DNA of 64,000 nt, taken from positions 124,001-188,000 of the forward strand of contig NZ_CP109599.1 in assembly GCF_036231945.1 (NCBI RefSeq), in the 5' to 3' direction. Under the pieces are notes generated by a model that was not told the DNA's origin, ran no database searches, and saw only the letters and a list, made by a program, of their open reading frames with translations. The DNA comes from Streptomyces sp. NBC_01429. Its GTDB lineage: Bacteria > Actinomycetota > Actinomycetes > Streptomycetales > Streptomycetaceae. The translations under genes and the position numbers were made by a program. This document shows, one piece after another, positions 16,993 to 24,770 of the stretch (position 1 is its first letter; each line of letters begins with the position of its first letter).

Positions 16993-18276
16993 ATGCCCGG
17001 AAACAGGACAAAGAGGTCCTGCACGCTTCTGGTGACCCTCGCGCTCAGTGCCCTGCTCACCGCCTGCGGCGGTTCCGACGACACGAGCGGGGGCGGCGGC
17101 AAGGTCACCCTGCGCTACACGTGGTGGGGCAACCCCGACCGCGCGGCCCGTACCGACCAGGCCGTCGCGCTGTTCAAGAAGAAGCACCCCGGGATCGACG
17201 TGCAGACGTCCTTCGCCGGTTACGACGCCTACAAGCAGAAGCTCGCCACCCAGGCGGCCGGCGGCGACGCCCCCGATGTGATGCAGCTCGACTACCGCAT
17301 GATCGACCAGTACGCCTCGGGCGGGGTCCTGCTCGACCTGGGCAAGCGGTCGGCGGAGCTGAGCACCGCCGAGATCGACAAGGGGCTGCTGGCCACGGGA
17401 CGGCTGGGCGGTACGCAGTTCGCGATCCCGATGGCCCGGGGCACCGAGGCGGTCGTGTACGACGCCAAGCAGTGGAAGGCCACCGGGGTGGCCCTGCCCC
17501 GGGCCAGCTGGACCTGGGACGAGTGGGCGGACAGCGTGCGCGAGGTGGCACGCGCGAGCGGCAAGCCCGGCTCCATCGACCCCGGGCAGAGCGAGGACTG
17601 CTTCGAGGTGTGGCTGCGCGGCCAGGGCAAGTCCCTGTACACGAAGGACGGCGGGCTCGGCTTCACCGCCGACGACCTGACGCGCTGGTGGACCTTCACC
17701 GACGGGCTGCGGCGCGAGGGAGCGGTCTCACCCGCCGAGCAGACGACGCAGATCGACGGTTCGGTGGAGAACACCCCGCTCGGGCGCGGCAAGGCCGTCT
17801 CCGACTTCAACTGGGACGCGCCGGCCAGTGGATTCCAGGACCTCGTGGGCGAGGGGCTGACACTGGCGCCGATGCCGGTGTGGCGGGACGGCACGCCGGG
17901 GCAGTACTTCAAGCCGTCGATGTTCATCGGCGCCGGGGCCACCACCTCGCATCCCGGGGAGGCGGCCCAGCTCATCGACTTCATGATCAATGACAAGGAC
18001 GCGGCGAAGATCCTCGGCGCGACCCGGGGCATCCCGGTCAACGAGTCGATCCGCACGGACGTGGTGCCCGGTCTCGAAGGCTTCGACACGACGGTCGCCG
18101 CGTACCAGTCCTCGGTGGAGGGCACCCTCAACGCCCCGCCGCAGGCGCCGCCCTCGGGCGACAGCGCGCTCCAGAACACCTTCACCCGCGACTACGACCA
18201 GGTGTCGTTCGGACGGATGTCGCCGCGCGAGGCGGCCGAGAACTACGTCACCGAGGCGAAGGCGGAGCTGAGGTAA
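16993..18276 (+). CDS. sugar ABC transporter solute-binding lipoprotein
   Basis: This 427-residue extracellular solute-binding protein (family 1, CUT1-type) is anchored by a lipid at Cys25 in the lipobox LLTACGG. The mature protein begins with a Gly-rich linker and KVTLRYTWWGNPDRAARTDQAV, typical of carbohydrate-binding receptors. A strong GAGAGGAGAGG precedes the ATG. Two permeases follow immediately. No ATPase gene is in the operon, so the shared MsiK-type ATPase common in streptomycetes is probably used. Ligand unknown; operon enzymes point to an oligosaccharide, possibly uronate-containing. Confidence 0.88.
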   Translation: MPGNRTKRSCTLLVTLALSALLTACGGSDDTSGGGGKVTLRYTWWGNPDRAARTDQAVALFKKKHPGIDVQTSFAGYDAYKQKLATQAAGGDAPDVMQLDYRMIDQYASGGVLLDLGKRSAELSTAEIDKGLLATGRLGGTQFAIPMARGTEAVVYDAKQWKATGVALPRASWTWDEWADSVREVARASGKPGSIDPGQSEDCFEVWLRGQGKSLYTKDGGLGFTADDLTRWWTFTDGLRREGAVSPAEQTTQIDGSVENTPLGRGKAVSDFNWDAPASGFQDLVGEGLTLAPMPVWRDGTPGQYFKPSMFIGAGATTSHPGEAAQLIDFMINDKDAAKILGATRGIPVNESIRTDVVPGLEGFDTTVAAYQSSVEGTLNAPPQAPPSGDSALQNTFTRDYDQVSFGRMSPREAAENYVTEAKAELR

Positions 18277-19218
18277 ATGACCACCACCGACATACCCGTG
18301 GCCCCGGCGCGCGAGGGGCACGGAAAGCCGCCGAAGAAGCGCGGCGGACGACGGCGCGAGGGCGCCGCCTGGGTGTTCCTCTCCCCCTGGGTGCTGGGCG
18401 CGAGCGTGCTGACGCTGCTGCCGATGGCCGTGTCGCTGTACCTGTCGTTCACGGACTACGACATGTTCAACGCGCCGCGCTGGGTGGGGCTGCGCAACTA
18501 CGTCCAGATGTTCACCGAGGACCCCCGTTACTGGCGCTCGGTCGGCTCGACCCTGACCTATGTCGTGATCGCCGTGCCGCTGCAACTGGCGGTGGCGCTG
18601 GCCGTCGCGCTCGCGCTGAAGTTCATGCGGCGCGGCAAGGCGTTCTACCGTTCGGCGTTCTACGCGCCCTCGCTGCTCGGCGCCTCGATGTCGATCGCTC
18701 TCGTCTGGCGGGCGATCTTCAACGACGGCGGTACGGTCGACAACCTGCTGGGCACGGGCGGCTGGGTCAACCGGCCCGGCTGGGCGATGCTGGCCGTGGC
18801 GCTGCTGACGGTGTGGCAGTTCGGCGCGCCCATGGTGATCTTCCTGGCGGGGCTCCAGCAGATCCCCGGCGAGCTGTACGAGGCGGCGGCGGTGGACGGG
18901 GCGGGCCGGTGGCGGCAGTTCCTGTCCATCACGCTGCCGATGCTCTCGCCGGTGGTCTTCTTCAACCTCGTCCTCCAGACCATCCAGGCGTTCCAGGTCT
19001 TCACCCCGGCCTTCGCGGTCAGCGGCGGCAAGGGCGGACCGGCCGACTCGACGCTCTTCTACACGCTCTATCTCTACGACCGCGGCTTCGTCGCTTCCCA
19101 CATGGGCTACGCCTCCGCCATGGCCTGGGTGCTGCTGCTGGTCATCGGCGCGGTCACCGCGGTGATGTTCCGCACCTCGCGCTCCTGGGTCTTCTACGCC
19201 GATGAGGAGGGCCGATGA
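18277..19218 (+). CDS. sugar ABC transporter permease 1
   Basis: This 313-residue CUT1 permease of the MalF/UgpA type has about six membrane spans; the first begins after a basic N-terminus at AWVFLSPWVLGASVLTLLP. The cytoplasmic EAA loop that contacts the ATPase is ELYEAAAVDGAGRWRQFLSITLP. It directly follows the binding-protein stop (no gap) and overlaps the second permease by four bases, which fits a single transport complex. Confidence 0.9.
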   Translation: MTTTDIPVAPAREGHGKPPKKRGGRRREGAAWVFLSPWVLGASVLTLLPMAVSLYLSFTDYDMFNAPRWVGLRNYVQMFTEDPRYWRSVGSTLTYVVIAVPLQLAVALAVALALKFMRRGKAFYRSAFYAPSLLGASMSIALVWRAIFNDGGTVDNLLGTGGWVNRPGWAMLAVALLTVWQFGAPMVIFLAGLQQIPGELYEAAAVDGAGRWRQFLSITLPMLSPVVFFNLVLQTIQAFQVFTPAFAVSGGKGGPADSTLFYTLYLYDRGFVASHMGYASAMAWVLLLVIGAVTAVMFRTSRSWVFYADEEGR

Positions 19219-20102
19219 CCGCCATCCCGCCCACCGGGACCACCCCGCCCGCCGCCGCGCCCCGCCGGTCCGTGCCCTGGCCCCGGGTGGCGCTGCACGC
19301 CGGCGCCCTGGCCGTGCTCGCGGTGATGCTGTATCCGCTGGCCTGGCTGCTGGCGACCTCGCTCAAGCCGGCCAAGGAGGTGATCGCCAGCCTCAATCTG
19401 CTGCCCAGCCATCTGGAGTGGTCGAACTACACGACCGCCCTGGAAGGGGTGAACGGGGTGAGTGTCTGGCAGTTGCTGACCAACTCACTGCTGATCGCGG
19501 GCGGCGCCGTCCTCGGAAACGTACTGAGCTGTTCGCTGGCTGCCTACGCCTTCGCGCGGCTGCGATTCCGCTTCCGGGGACCGCTGTTCGCCTTCATGAT
19601 CGCGACGATCATGCTGCCGCACCACGCGGTGCTGATCCCGCAGTACATCATCTTCAACCAGCTGGGCATGGTGAACACCTACTGGCCGCTGATCCTGCCG
19701 AAGTTCCTGGCGACCGAGGCGTTCTTCGTCTTCCTCATCGTGCAGTTCATGCGGGGGCTGCCCCGGGAGCTGGAGGAGGCGGCCAGGATCGACGGCTGCG
19801 GCCCGTTCCGGAGCTTCTTCCTGATCATCCTGCCGCTCACCAGGCCCGCGCTGATCACCACGGCGATCTTCACCTTCATCTGGACCTGGAACGACTTCTT
19901 CACCCAGCTGATCTATCTCTTCTCGCCCGAGAAGTTCACCCTGACGCTGGCGCTGCGCTCGTTCGTGGACGCGTCCAGCCAGTCGGCGTTCGGGCCGATG
20001 TTCGCGATGTCGGTGATCGCGCTGCTGCCGATCGTGCTGTTCTTCCTCGCCTTCCAGCGGTTCCTGGTCGAGGGTATGGCCAGCTCGGGGGTGAAGGGAT
20101 GA
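19215..20102 (+). CDS. sugar ABC transporter permease 2
   Basis: This 295-residue CUT1 permease of the MalG/UgpE type has the EAA loop ELEEAARIDGCGPFRSFFLIILPLTRP. It ends with FFLAFQRFLVEGMASSGVKG, the usual C-terminus of this subfamily. The ATGA start overlaps permease 1 and its own stop overlaps the DUF624 start. Intact. Confidence 0.9.
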   Translation: MTAIPPTGTTPPAAAPRRSVPWPRVALHAGALAVLAVMLYPLAWLLATSLKPAKEVIASLNLLPSHLEWSNYTTALEGVNGVSVWQLLTNSLLIAGGAVLGNVLSCSLAAYAFARLRFRFRGPLFAFMIATIMLPHHAVLIPQYIIFNQLGMVNTYWPLILPKFLATEAFFVFLIVQFMRGLPRELEEAARIDGCGPFRSFFLIILPLTRPALITTAIFTFIWTWNDFFTQLIYLFSPEKFTLTLALRSFVDASSQSAFGPMFAMSVIALLPIVLFFLAFQRFLVEGMASSGVKG

Positions 20103-20761
20103 GCGCGGCGCGTACCCGCGAACCGGGTGAGATCTTCGGGCCGCGCACCACCCTGTTCGCCGATGTGCTGAGCATCGGTGTCGTGACGGCGCTGGCCTGT
20201 CTGCCGCTGGTCACGGTCCCGGCCGCGCTCTCCACCGCCTGTGCGGTGCTGCGCGGCACCCGGGACAACCAGCCGGTGACCGCCGGGCGTTACCTCGCGC
20301 TGCTGCGGCGCAGGCAGCTGGGCCGCGATCTGGTCGCGGGGGCCGTCGCGCTGGCCGGTGTGCTGCTGCTGGCGGCGGACCTGGCGCTCGCCGGGGCGGG
20401 GCTGCCGGGGGCGCGGGCCTTCTCGGTGGTGGCCGCGCTCGCGGGCGCGTCCGCGCTGGTGGTGGCGTTGCGCGCGTGTGCGCGCCCCGAGTCGGCGACC
20501 GGCTGGCGCGAGGCGGTGCGCCGGGCGGCCGGTGACGCCGTACGGGATCCGGGCGGCAGCGCGCTGGTGCTGTCCGCCCTGGCGGCGGCCGTGCTGTGCG
20601 CGTGGATGATGCTGCCGCTGGCGTTCCTGGCGCCGGGGCCGCTGGCGCTCGCGCTCACCGCGATCGACGTACGGGACGCGGGGGCGGCGCGGCGGCGCGC
20701 GGGGAGGGCGCGGACCGTACGGGACCACACATCCGTAACCCCTGAGCAGGAGGCGGCATGA
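20099..20761 (+). CDS. DUF624 (YesL-like) membrane protein
   Basis: This 220-residue integral membrane protein has about five hydrophobic segments, beginning ADVLSIGVVTALACLPLVTVPAAL, the characteristic DUF624 opening. YesL-type proteins travel with CUT1 importers and polysaccharide lyase or glycosidase genes, but their function is not known. It is coupled by ATGA overlaps on both sides. A second, truncated DUF624 gene occurs at 28019 beside another importer. Confidence 0.75.
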   Translation: MSAARTREPGEIFGPRTTLFADVLSIGVVTALACLPLVTVPAALSTACAVLRGTRDNQPVTAGRYLALLRRRQLGRDLVAGAVALAGVLLLAADLALAGAGLPGARAFSVVAALAGASALVVALRACARPESATGWREAVRRAAGDAVRDPGGSALVLSALAAAVLCAWMMLPLAFLAPGPLALALTAIDVRDAGAARRRAGRARTVRDHTSVTPEQEAA

Positions 20762-22590
20762 TCCCCCGCAGAGCGTTCCTCGGCACGACCACCGCCGCCG
20801 CGACCGGGCTCGCCGTGACGGCGGGACAGGGCACGGCCGCCGCGGGCCCTGCCCCGGGCTCCGGCTCCGGGCACCGGGTGGACGAGGACTTCCTCGCGTT
20901 CCTCACCACGGCGGCGGACACCCGGGCGACGGCCGTACTCGGCGCCTACCCGGGCGAGCTGACCGAGCTGCGCGACAAGGGCAAGGCACGCGCCGCCGCC
21001 CGTTCACTGCGCACCCTGACCTCGGTCTATGTGCACAAGGCCGCGGCGCGCCACCACGACGCCGCCCTGCTGGAGCCGCTCGGGCAGCTCGCGGACGCCC
21101 TCGCCCGCGAGCAGTTCGACGACGGGCTGTGGGACCAGGGAGCGGTCCACTCGCCGCCGGACACCGCCTTCTCCATCGTCGATCTGAACATCGCGTACAG
21201 CCTGCTCGCCGAGGACGGCCACCGGCCCACCGAGGGCGTGCGCGCCACGGTCGAGCGGATCCTGCGCAAGGCCGGTTCCGGGCTCGCCACCGGCGGGGTG
21301 CACACCGCGAACCACCGCTGGCTGGTGTGCTCGGCGCTCTCCCGTATCCACCGCAGATGGCCGGACCCCTCGTACGCGCGGCGGATCGACGACTGGCTGG
21401 CGGAGGGCATCGACCTGCTGCCGGGCGGTGAGTACAGCGAGCGCAGCCCCACCTACTCGGCGGTCGTCACCAACCCGGCGCTGCTCACGCTCGCCCGCCA
21501 TTACGGGCGCACGGACCTGTACGCGTGCGTACGGGCCAATCTGGCCGCGACGTTGCTGGTCACCGAACCCAACGGCGAGGTGGAGAGCGTCCATTCACGG
21601 CGCCAGGACCAGACGGCGCTGCGCTACGTGCCCGAATTCTGGTTACAGTACCGGGAGATGGCGATCCGTGACGGGGACGGGCGGTTCGCCGCGATGGCCG
21701 CGCTGCTGCGCGGGCGCGGCGCCGGGCAGGTCTTCGGCGAGACACCGCTCGGCGACCGTCTCGCCGAGGTGCTCGACCGTCCCGAGCTGGCTCGCGAGCT
21801 GCCGCGCGCGACTTCCGTGCCGACGGATTTCGCGCACCACGACAGCTCCTGCGGGCTGGTGCGGGTGCGGCGCGGGGAGCGCAGCGCGAGCCTTTTCGGC
21901 GGTACGGACTTCCCCGAGCCGCACGCCATCTCCTCGGGTCTGTCGTCCAACCCGACGTTCTTCAAGATGCGCGACGGCGCGGCGATCCTCGACTCGCTGC
22001 GGCTGTCCCCGCAGTTCTTCTCGCTCGGGCACTTCCGGGCCGAGAGCCTGGAGCGCGACGGGGACGGCTGGCGGCTGCGCGCGCGGGTGCGGGCCGCCTT
22101 CCACCAGCCCCTGCCGCGCCGTCACCGGCGGCGCGACGGGGCGTATCCGCTCACCGACGACGGCCGGTTCTGGTCGGCGATGGACTTCCCGCACCGGGAG
22201 AAGGAGTACCGCACCCTGCGCACCGAGGTACGGGCGCGGGAGCGGGCGGACGGCTGGGAGCTGTCCTTCGAGGTGACGGAGTCCGAGGTGCCGCTGGCGC
22301 TGGAGCTGTGCTTCCGGCGCGGCGGGCAGCTGACCGGGGACGGTCTCGAACCGGTGGCCGGCCTGGCGGACACCTACCAACTGGTCTCCGGGGAGGCGGT
22401 GTACGCGGTCGGCGACGACCGGATCGCCTTCGGACCCGGCAACGGCAAGGGCGGCAAGCAGCCGCCGGTGGTGGATCCCGGCGAGCGCTACACCTGGCTC
22501 GGTGGTTCGCTGACCCCGGACGGGATACGGGTGCTCATCACCGGCCGCTCACCGCTGACGTACCGGCTGACGCTGCGGCGGCCGCGATGA
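20758..22590 (+). CDS. secreted toroid-fold protein, probable polysaccharide lyase or hydrolase
   Basis: This 610-residue exported protein has a short Tat-like signal (MIPRRAFLG, then an Ala/Gly-rich core). Residues about 40-370 look like an alpha/alpha-toroid with GGVHTANHRWLVCSAL and GGEYSERSPTYSAVVTNPALL, reminiscent of heparinase II/III or alginate-lyase proteins, where a His/Asn pair and a Tyr act in catalysis. The C-terminal third is beta-rich (ISSGLSSNPTFFKMRDG onward), as in those lyases. It is last in the operon and coupled to DUF624. Depolymerising a uronic-acid polymer outside the cell before import is a plausible role, but the family match is by eye only. Confidence 0.55.
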   Translation: MIPRRAFLGTTTAAATGLAVTAGQGTAAAGPAPGSGSGHRVDEDFLAFLTTAADTRATAVLGAYPGELTELRDKGKARAAARSLRTLTSVYVHKAAARHHDAALLEPLGQLADALAREQFDDGLWDQGAVHSPPDTAFSIVDLNIAYSLLAEDGHRPTEGVRATVERILRKAGSGLATGGVHTANHRWLVCSALSRIHRRWPDPSYARRIDDWLAEGIDLLPGGEYSERSPTYSAVVTNPALLTLARHYGRTDLYACVRANLAATLLVTEPNGEVESVHSRRQDQTALRYVPEFWLQYREMAIRDGDGRFAAMAALLRGRGAGQVFGETPLGDRLAEVLDRPELARELPRATSVPTDFAHHDSSCGLVRVRRGERSASLFGGTDFPEPHAISSGLSSNPTFFKMRDGAAILDSLRLSPQFFSLGHFRAESLERDGDGWRLRARVRAAFHQPLPRRHRRRDGAYPLTDDGRFWSAMDFPHREKEYRTLRTEVRARERADGWELSFEVTESEVPLALELCFRRGGQLTGDGLEPVAGLADTYQLVSGEAVYAVGDDRIAFGPGNGKGGKQPPVVDPGERYTWLGGSLTPDGIRVLITGRSPLTYRLTLRRPR

Positions 22591-22847
22591 GGGCGTGGCG
22601 GATGGTGCGCGGCTGAACCACCGGGGGCCGCGGGGCGCTGTCGACGGATGGCTTGATCCATCTCTCCAGGGTCATCTTTCGGTCAAGATCTGCCACTTGA
22701 CGACCGTCGACCAACCGAATCGATTCTTTCGGGATCTCACAGGTCGCTCACAGATTCGCCCGGTGCGTACCGTGACGTACCGGGTGAATCCGTGCGGCAT
22801 CCGACCCCACTCGATGCCCCTTGCGGCACGCACGGAACGAGGAATCG

Positions 22848-24551
22848 ATGACAAGACACCACCACGACCGGCTACGCCGTTCGGCCATAGCCGGCGCCGC
22901 GACGCTCTCCGTCGTCGCGGGCGTGGCCGGAGCGGCTCCGATAGCGGGGGCGGCCGAGCCCGGTCCCCGGCTGAGCCTGCTCGCCGCCTCCAAGACGGTC
23001 ACACTGGACCGCTGGGAGGGCGAGCCGGGGGTCTACCTGGACCTCGGCACGTACATCACGGCCGAGGGCGGGCCGCTGGAGTTCCGGGTGACCCGCGCGT
23101 CCTACGAGGAACCCGTGGTCGCCCGGCAGATCGTCCGCGAGGGGGGCACGTCGCGGACCACGACGCTTCCGGAGGGTCTGGTCAAGGACTTCTCCGGGCT
23201 GCCGGACTTCCTCCGGGTGAGCTTCGAGGACGCGTCCGGCAAGGAGGTCCTGAACACCACCGAGAAGTTCTGTCCGAACAACGCCTCGGGACGGATCCGG
23301 CCCGACGCCCCGTCCGTGTCGCCGTATCCCGAGAGCTGCCCCACCAATCCCTTCACGCTCGGCTCGGTGTGGGGCGTCGAGAACGGCTGGGCGACCAACA
23401 CCAACCAGGGCTGGGACTCCGAGCCGGTCGATCTGCCGGCCGGGGAGTACACCGCCAAGGTCTCGGTCGCGGAGAACTACCGGGAGCTGTTCGGCATGGG
23501 CGACGAGCAGCGGACGGTGAAGGTGACCGTCCGCGAGCGCAACTGGGACGACGAGGGCGGCAGGGGAGGCCTGGCGAAGTCCTCCGACTCCGCGCACTCC
23601 GGCCACTCCGCGCATTCCGGCCACGGCGCCCACGCCGCGGCCCCTCCCGGGCAGTCCCTGGGCGCGAGCGGCCACACGGGCCATCAGAGCCGGGGCGCCG
23701 ACGCCCCCACGCCGCCCGCGGCGCCGCACGCGCTCGTGGCCGGTCCCCGGGCCGCTCAGGCGGGTGACGGGCCGGGCCGTACGGACGGCTCCCGGATCGC
23801 GCCGGCGCTCAAGGCCGAGGCCAAGCGCCCCACCGGCCGCGCGAGCGTGCCCGACGTGCCCATGCCCGACCTCCGCGCGCTGCCCGCGTACGACATCGCC
23901 GTGACCGACGGCGAGGACGGCGACGTCCCCGGCAAGGACTATCTCGCCTTCAGCGCCAATGTGTGGAACGCGGGCCCCGCGCCCCTGGTCGTGGACGGCT
24001 TCCGCAGTCCCGGCGAGGACCTGATGGACGCCTACCAGTACTTCCACGACGCCCAGGGCAAGCAGGTCGGCTACGCCCCCGCGGGCACCATGGAGTGGGA
24101 CGCGCGCATCGGGCACGAGCACTGGCACTTCACCGACTTCGCCAGCTACCGGCTGCTCGGCGCCGACCAGAAGGAGGTCGTGCGCAGTGGCAAGGAGGCG
24201 TTCTGCCTCGCCAACACCGACGCCATCGACTACACGGTGGAGAACGCCAACTGGCACCCGAACAACACGGATCTGTCCACCGCCTGCGGGGTGGAGAACT
24301 CGATCTCCGTACGTGAGGTGCTCGACGTCGGCTCCGGCGACACGTACACGCAGTACCGTCCCGGCCAGTCCTTCGAGATCACCGATCTGCCCAACGGCAC
24401 CTACTACATCGAAGTGATCGCCAACCCGGAGAACCGGCTCCACGAGACGGATCTGACCAACAACGTCGCGCTGCGCGAGGTCGTCCTGAGCGGGGAGCCC
24501 GGCGCCCGTACGGTGACGGTGCCTCCGCACCACCTCGTCGACGCTCCCTGA
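22848..24551 (+). CDS. secreted lysyl-oxidase-like protein with His-rich linker
   Basis: This 567-residue exported protein has a signal peptide (to about residue 35, ending AGAAEPG). An N-terminal beta-rich domain with paired cysteines (Cys142, Cys164) spans about 45-235. A linker at 245-285 has ten histidines in SAHSGHSAHSGHGAH-like repeats. The C-terminal domain resembles lysyl oxidase: Glu416-Trp417, then the copper-type motif HEHWHF (His423, 425, 427) in the order DARIGHEHWHFTDFASYRL. Lysyl oxidases use copper and a Tyr/Lys-derived quinone to oxidise lysine side chains. The ATG at 22848 has GAGGA upstream. It is alone, 220 bases before the membrane sigma factor gene on the same strand. 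Confidence 0.72.
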   Translation: MTRHHHDRLRRSAIAGAATLSVVAGVAGAAPIAGAAEPGPRLSLLAASKTVTLDRWEGEPGVYLDLGTYITAEGGPLEFRVTRASYEEPVVARQIVREGGTSRTTTLPEGLVKDFSGLPDFLRVSFEDASGKEVLNTTEKFCPNNASGRIRPDAPSVSPYPESCPTNPFTLGSVWGVENGWATNTNQGWDSEPVDLPAGEYTAKVSVAENYRELFGMGDEQRTVKVTVRERNWDDEGGRGGLAKSSDSAHSGHSAHSGHGAHAAAPPGQSLGASGHTGHQSRGADAPTPPAAPHALVAGPRAAQAGDGPGRTDGSRIAPALKAEAKRPTGRASVPDVPMPDLRALPAYDIAVTDGEDGDVPGKDYLAFSANVWNAGPAPLVVDGFRSPGEDLMDAYQYFHDAQGKQVGYAPAGTMEWDARIGHEHWHFTDFASYRLLGADQKEVVRSGKEAFCLANTDAIDYTVENANWHPNNTDLSTACGVENSISVREVLDVGSGDTYTQYRPGQSFEITDLPNGTYYIEVIANPENRLHETDLTNNVALREVVLSGEPGARTVTVPPHHLVDAP

Positions 24552-24552
24552 C

Positions 24553-24591
24553 CGGAGCGCTCCGACCGGCGCGTGCTGACCGGCGCGTGCT
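24553..24591. repeat. 12-bp palindrome and 14-bp tandem repeat before the sigma gene
   Basis: CGGAGCGCTCCG (24553-24564) is a perfect palindrome starting two bases after the lysyl-oxidase-like stop. It shares the GAGCGCTC core of cellobiose-repressor-type operators. Two identical 14-base units GACCGGCGCGTGCT follow at 24564-24577 and 24578-24591. The palindrome may be an operator or a weak terminator. Confidence 0.5.
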
Positions 24592-24770
24592 GAAAACCCT
24601 CGCGGATTTCTGTGATCCGCCCGGCCCCCGTCCGTCTCCTGTGCGCGGGACACCCGGCTCCGGCCCGGCCCACGGGCCCGGAGCCGGGCGTCCCGCGCCG
24701 CGCACTGCCCGCTCGGATAGCCTGCCGGGCGGGGCGCGGCCCGGGAACCACGAGGGCGAGGAACGGATCG

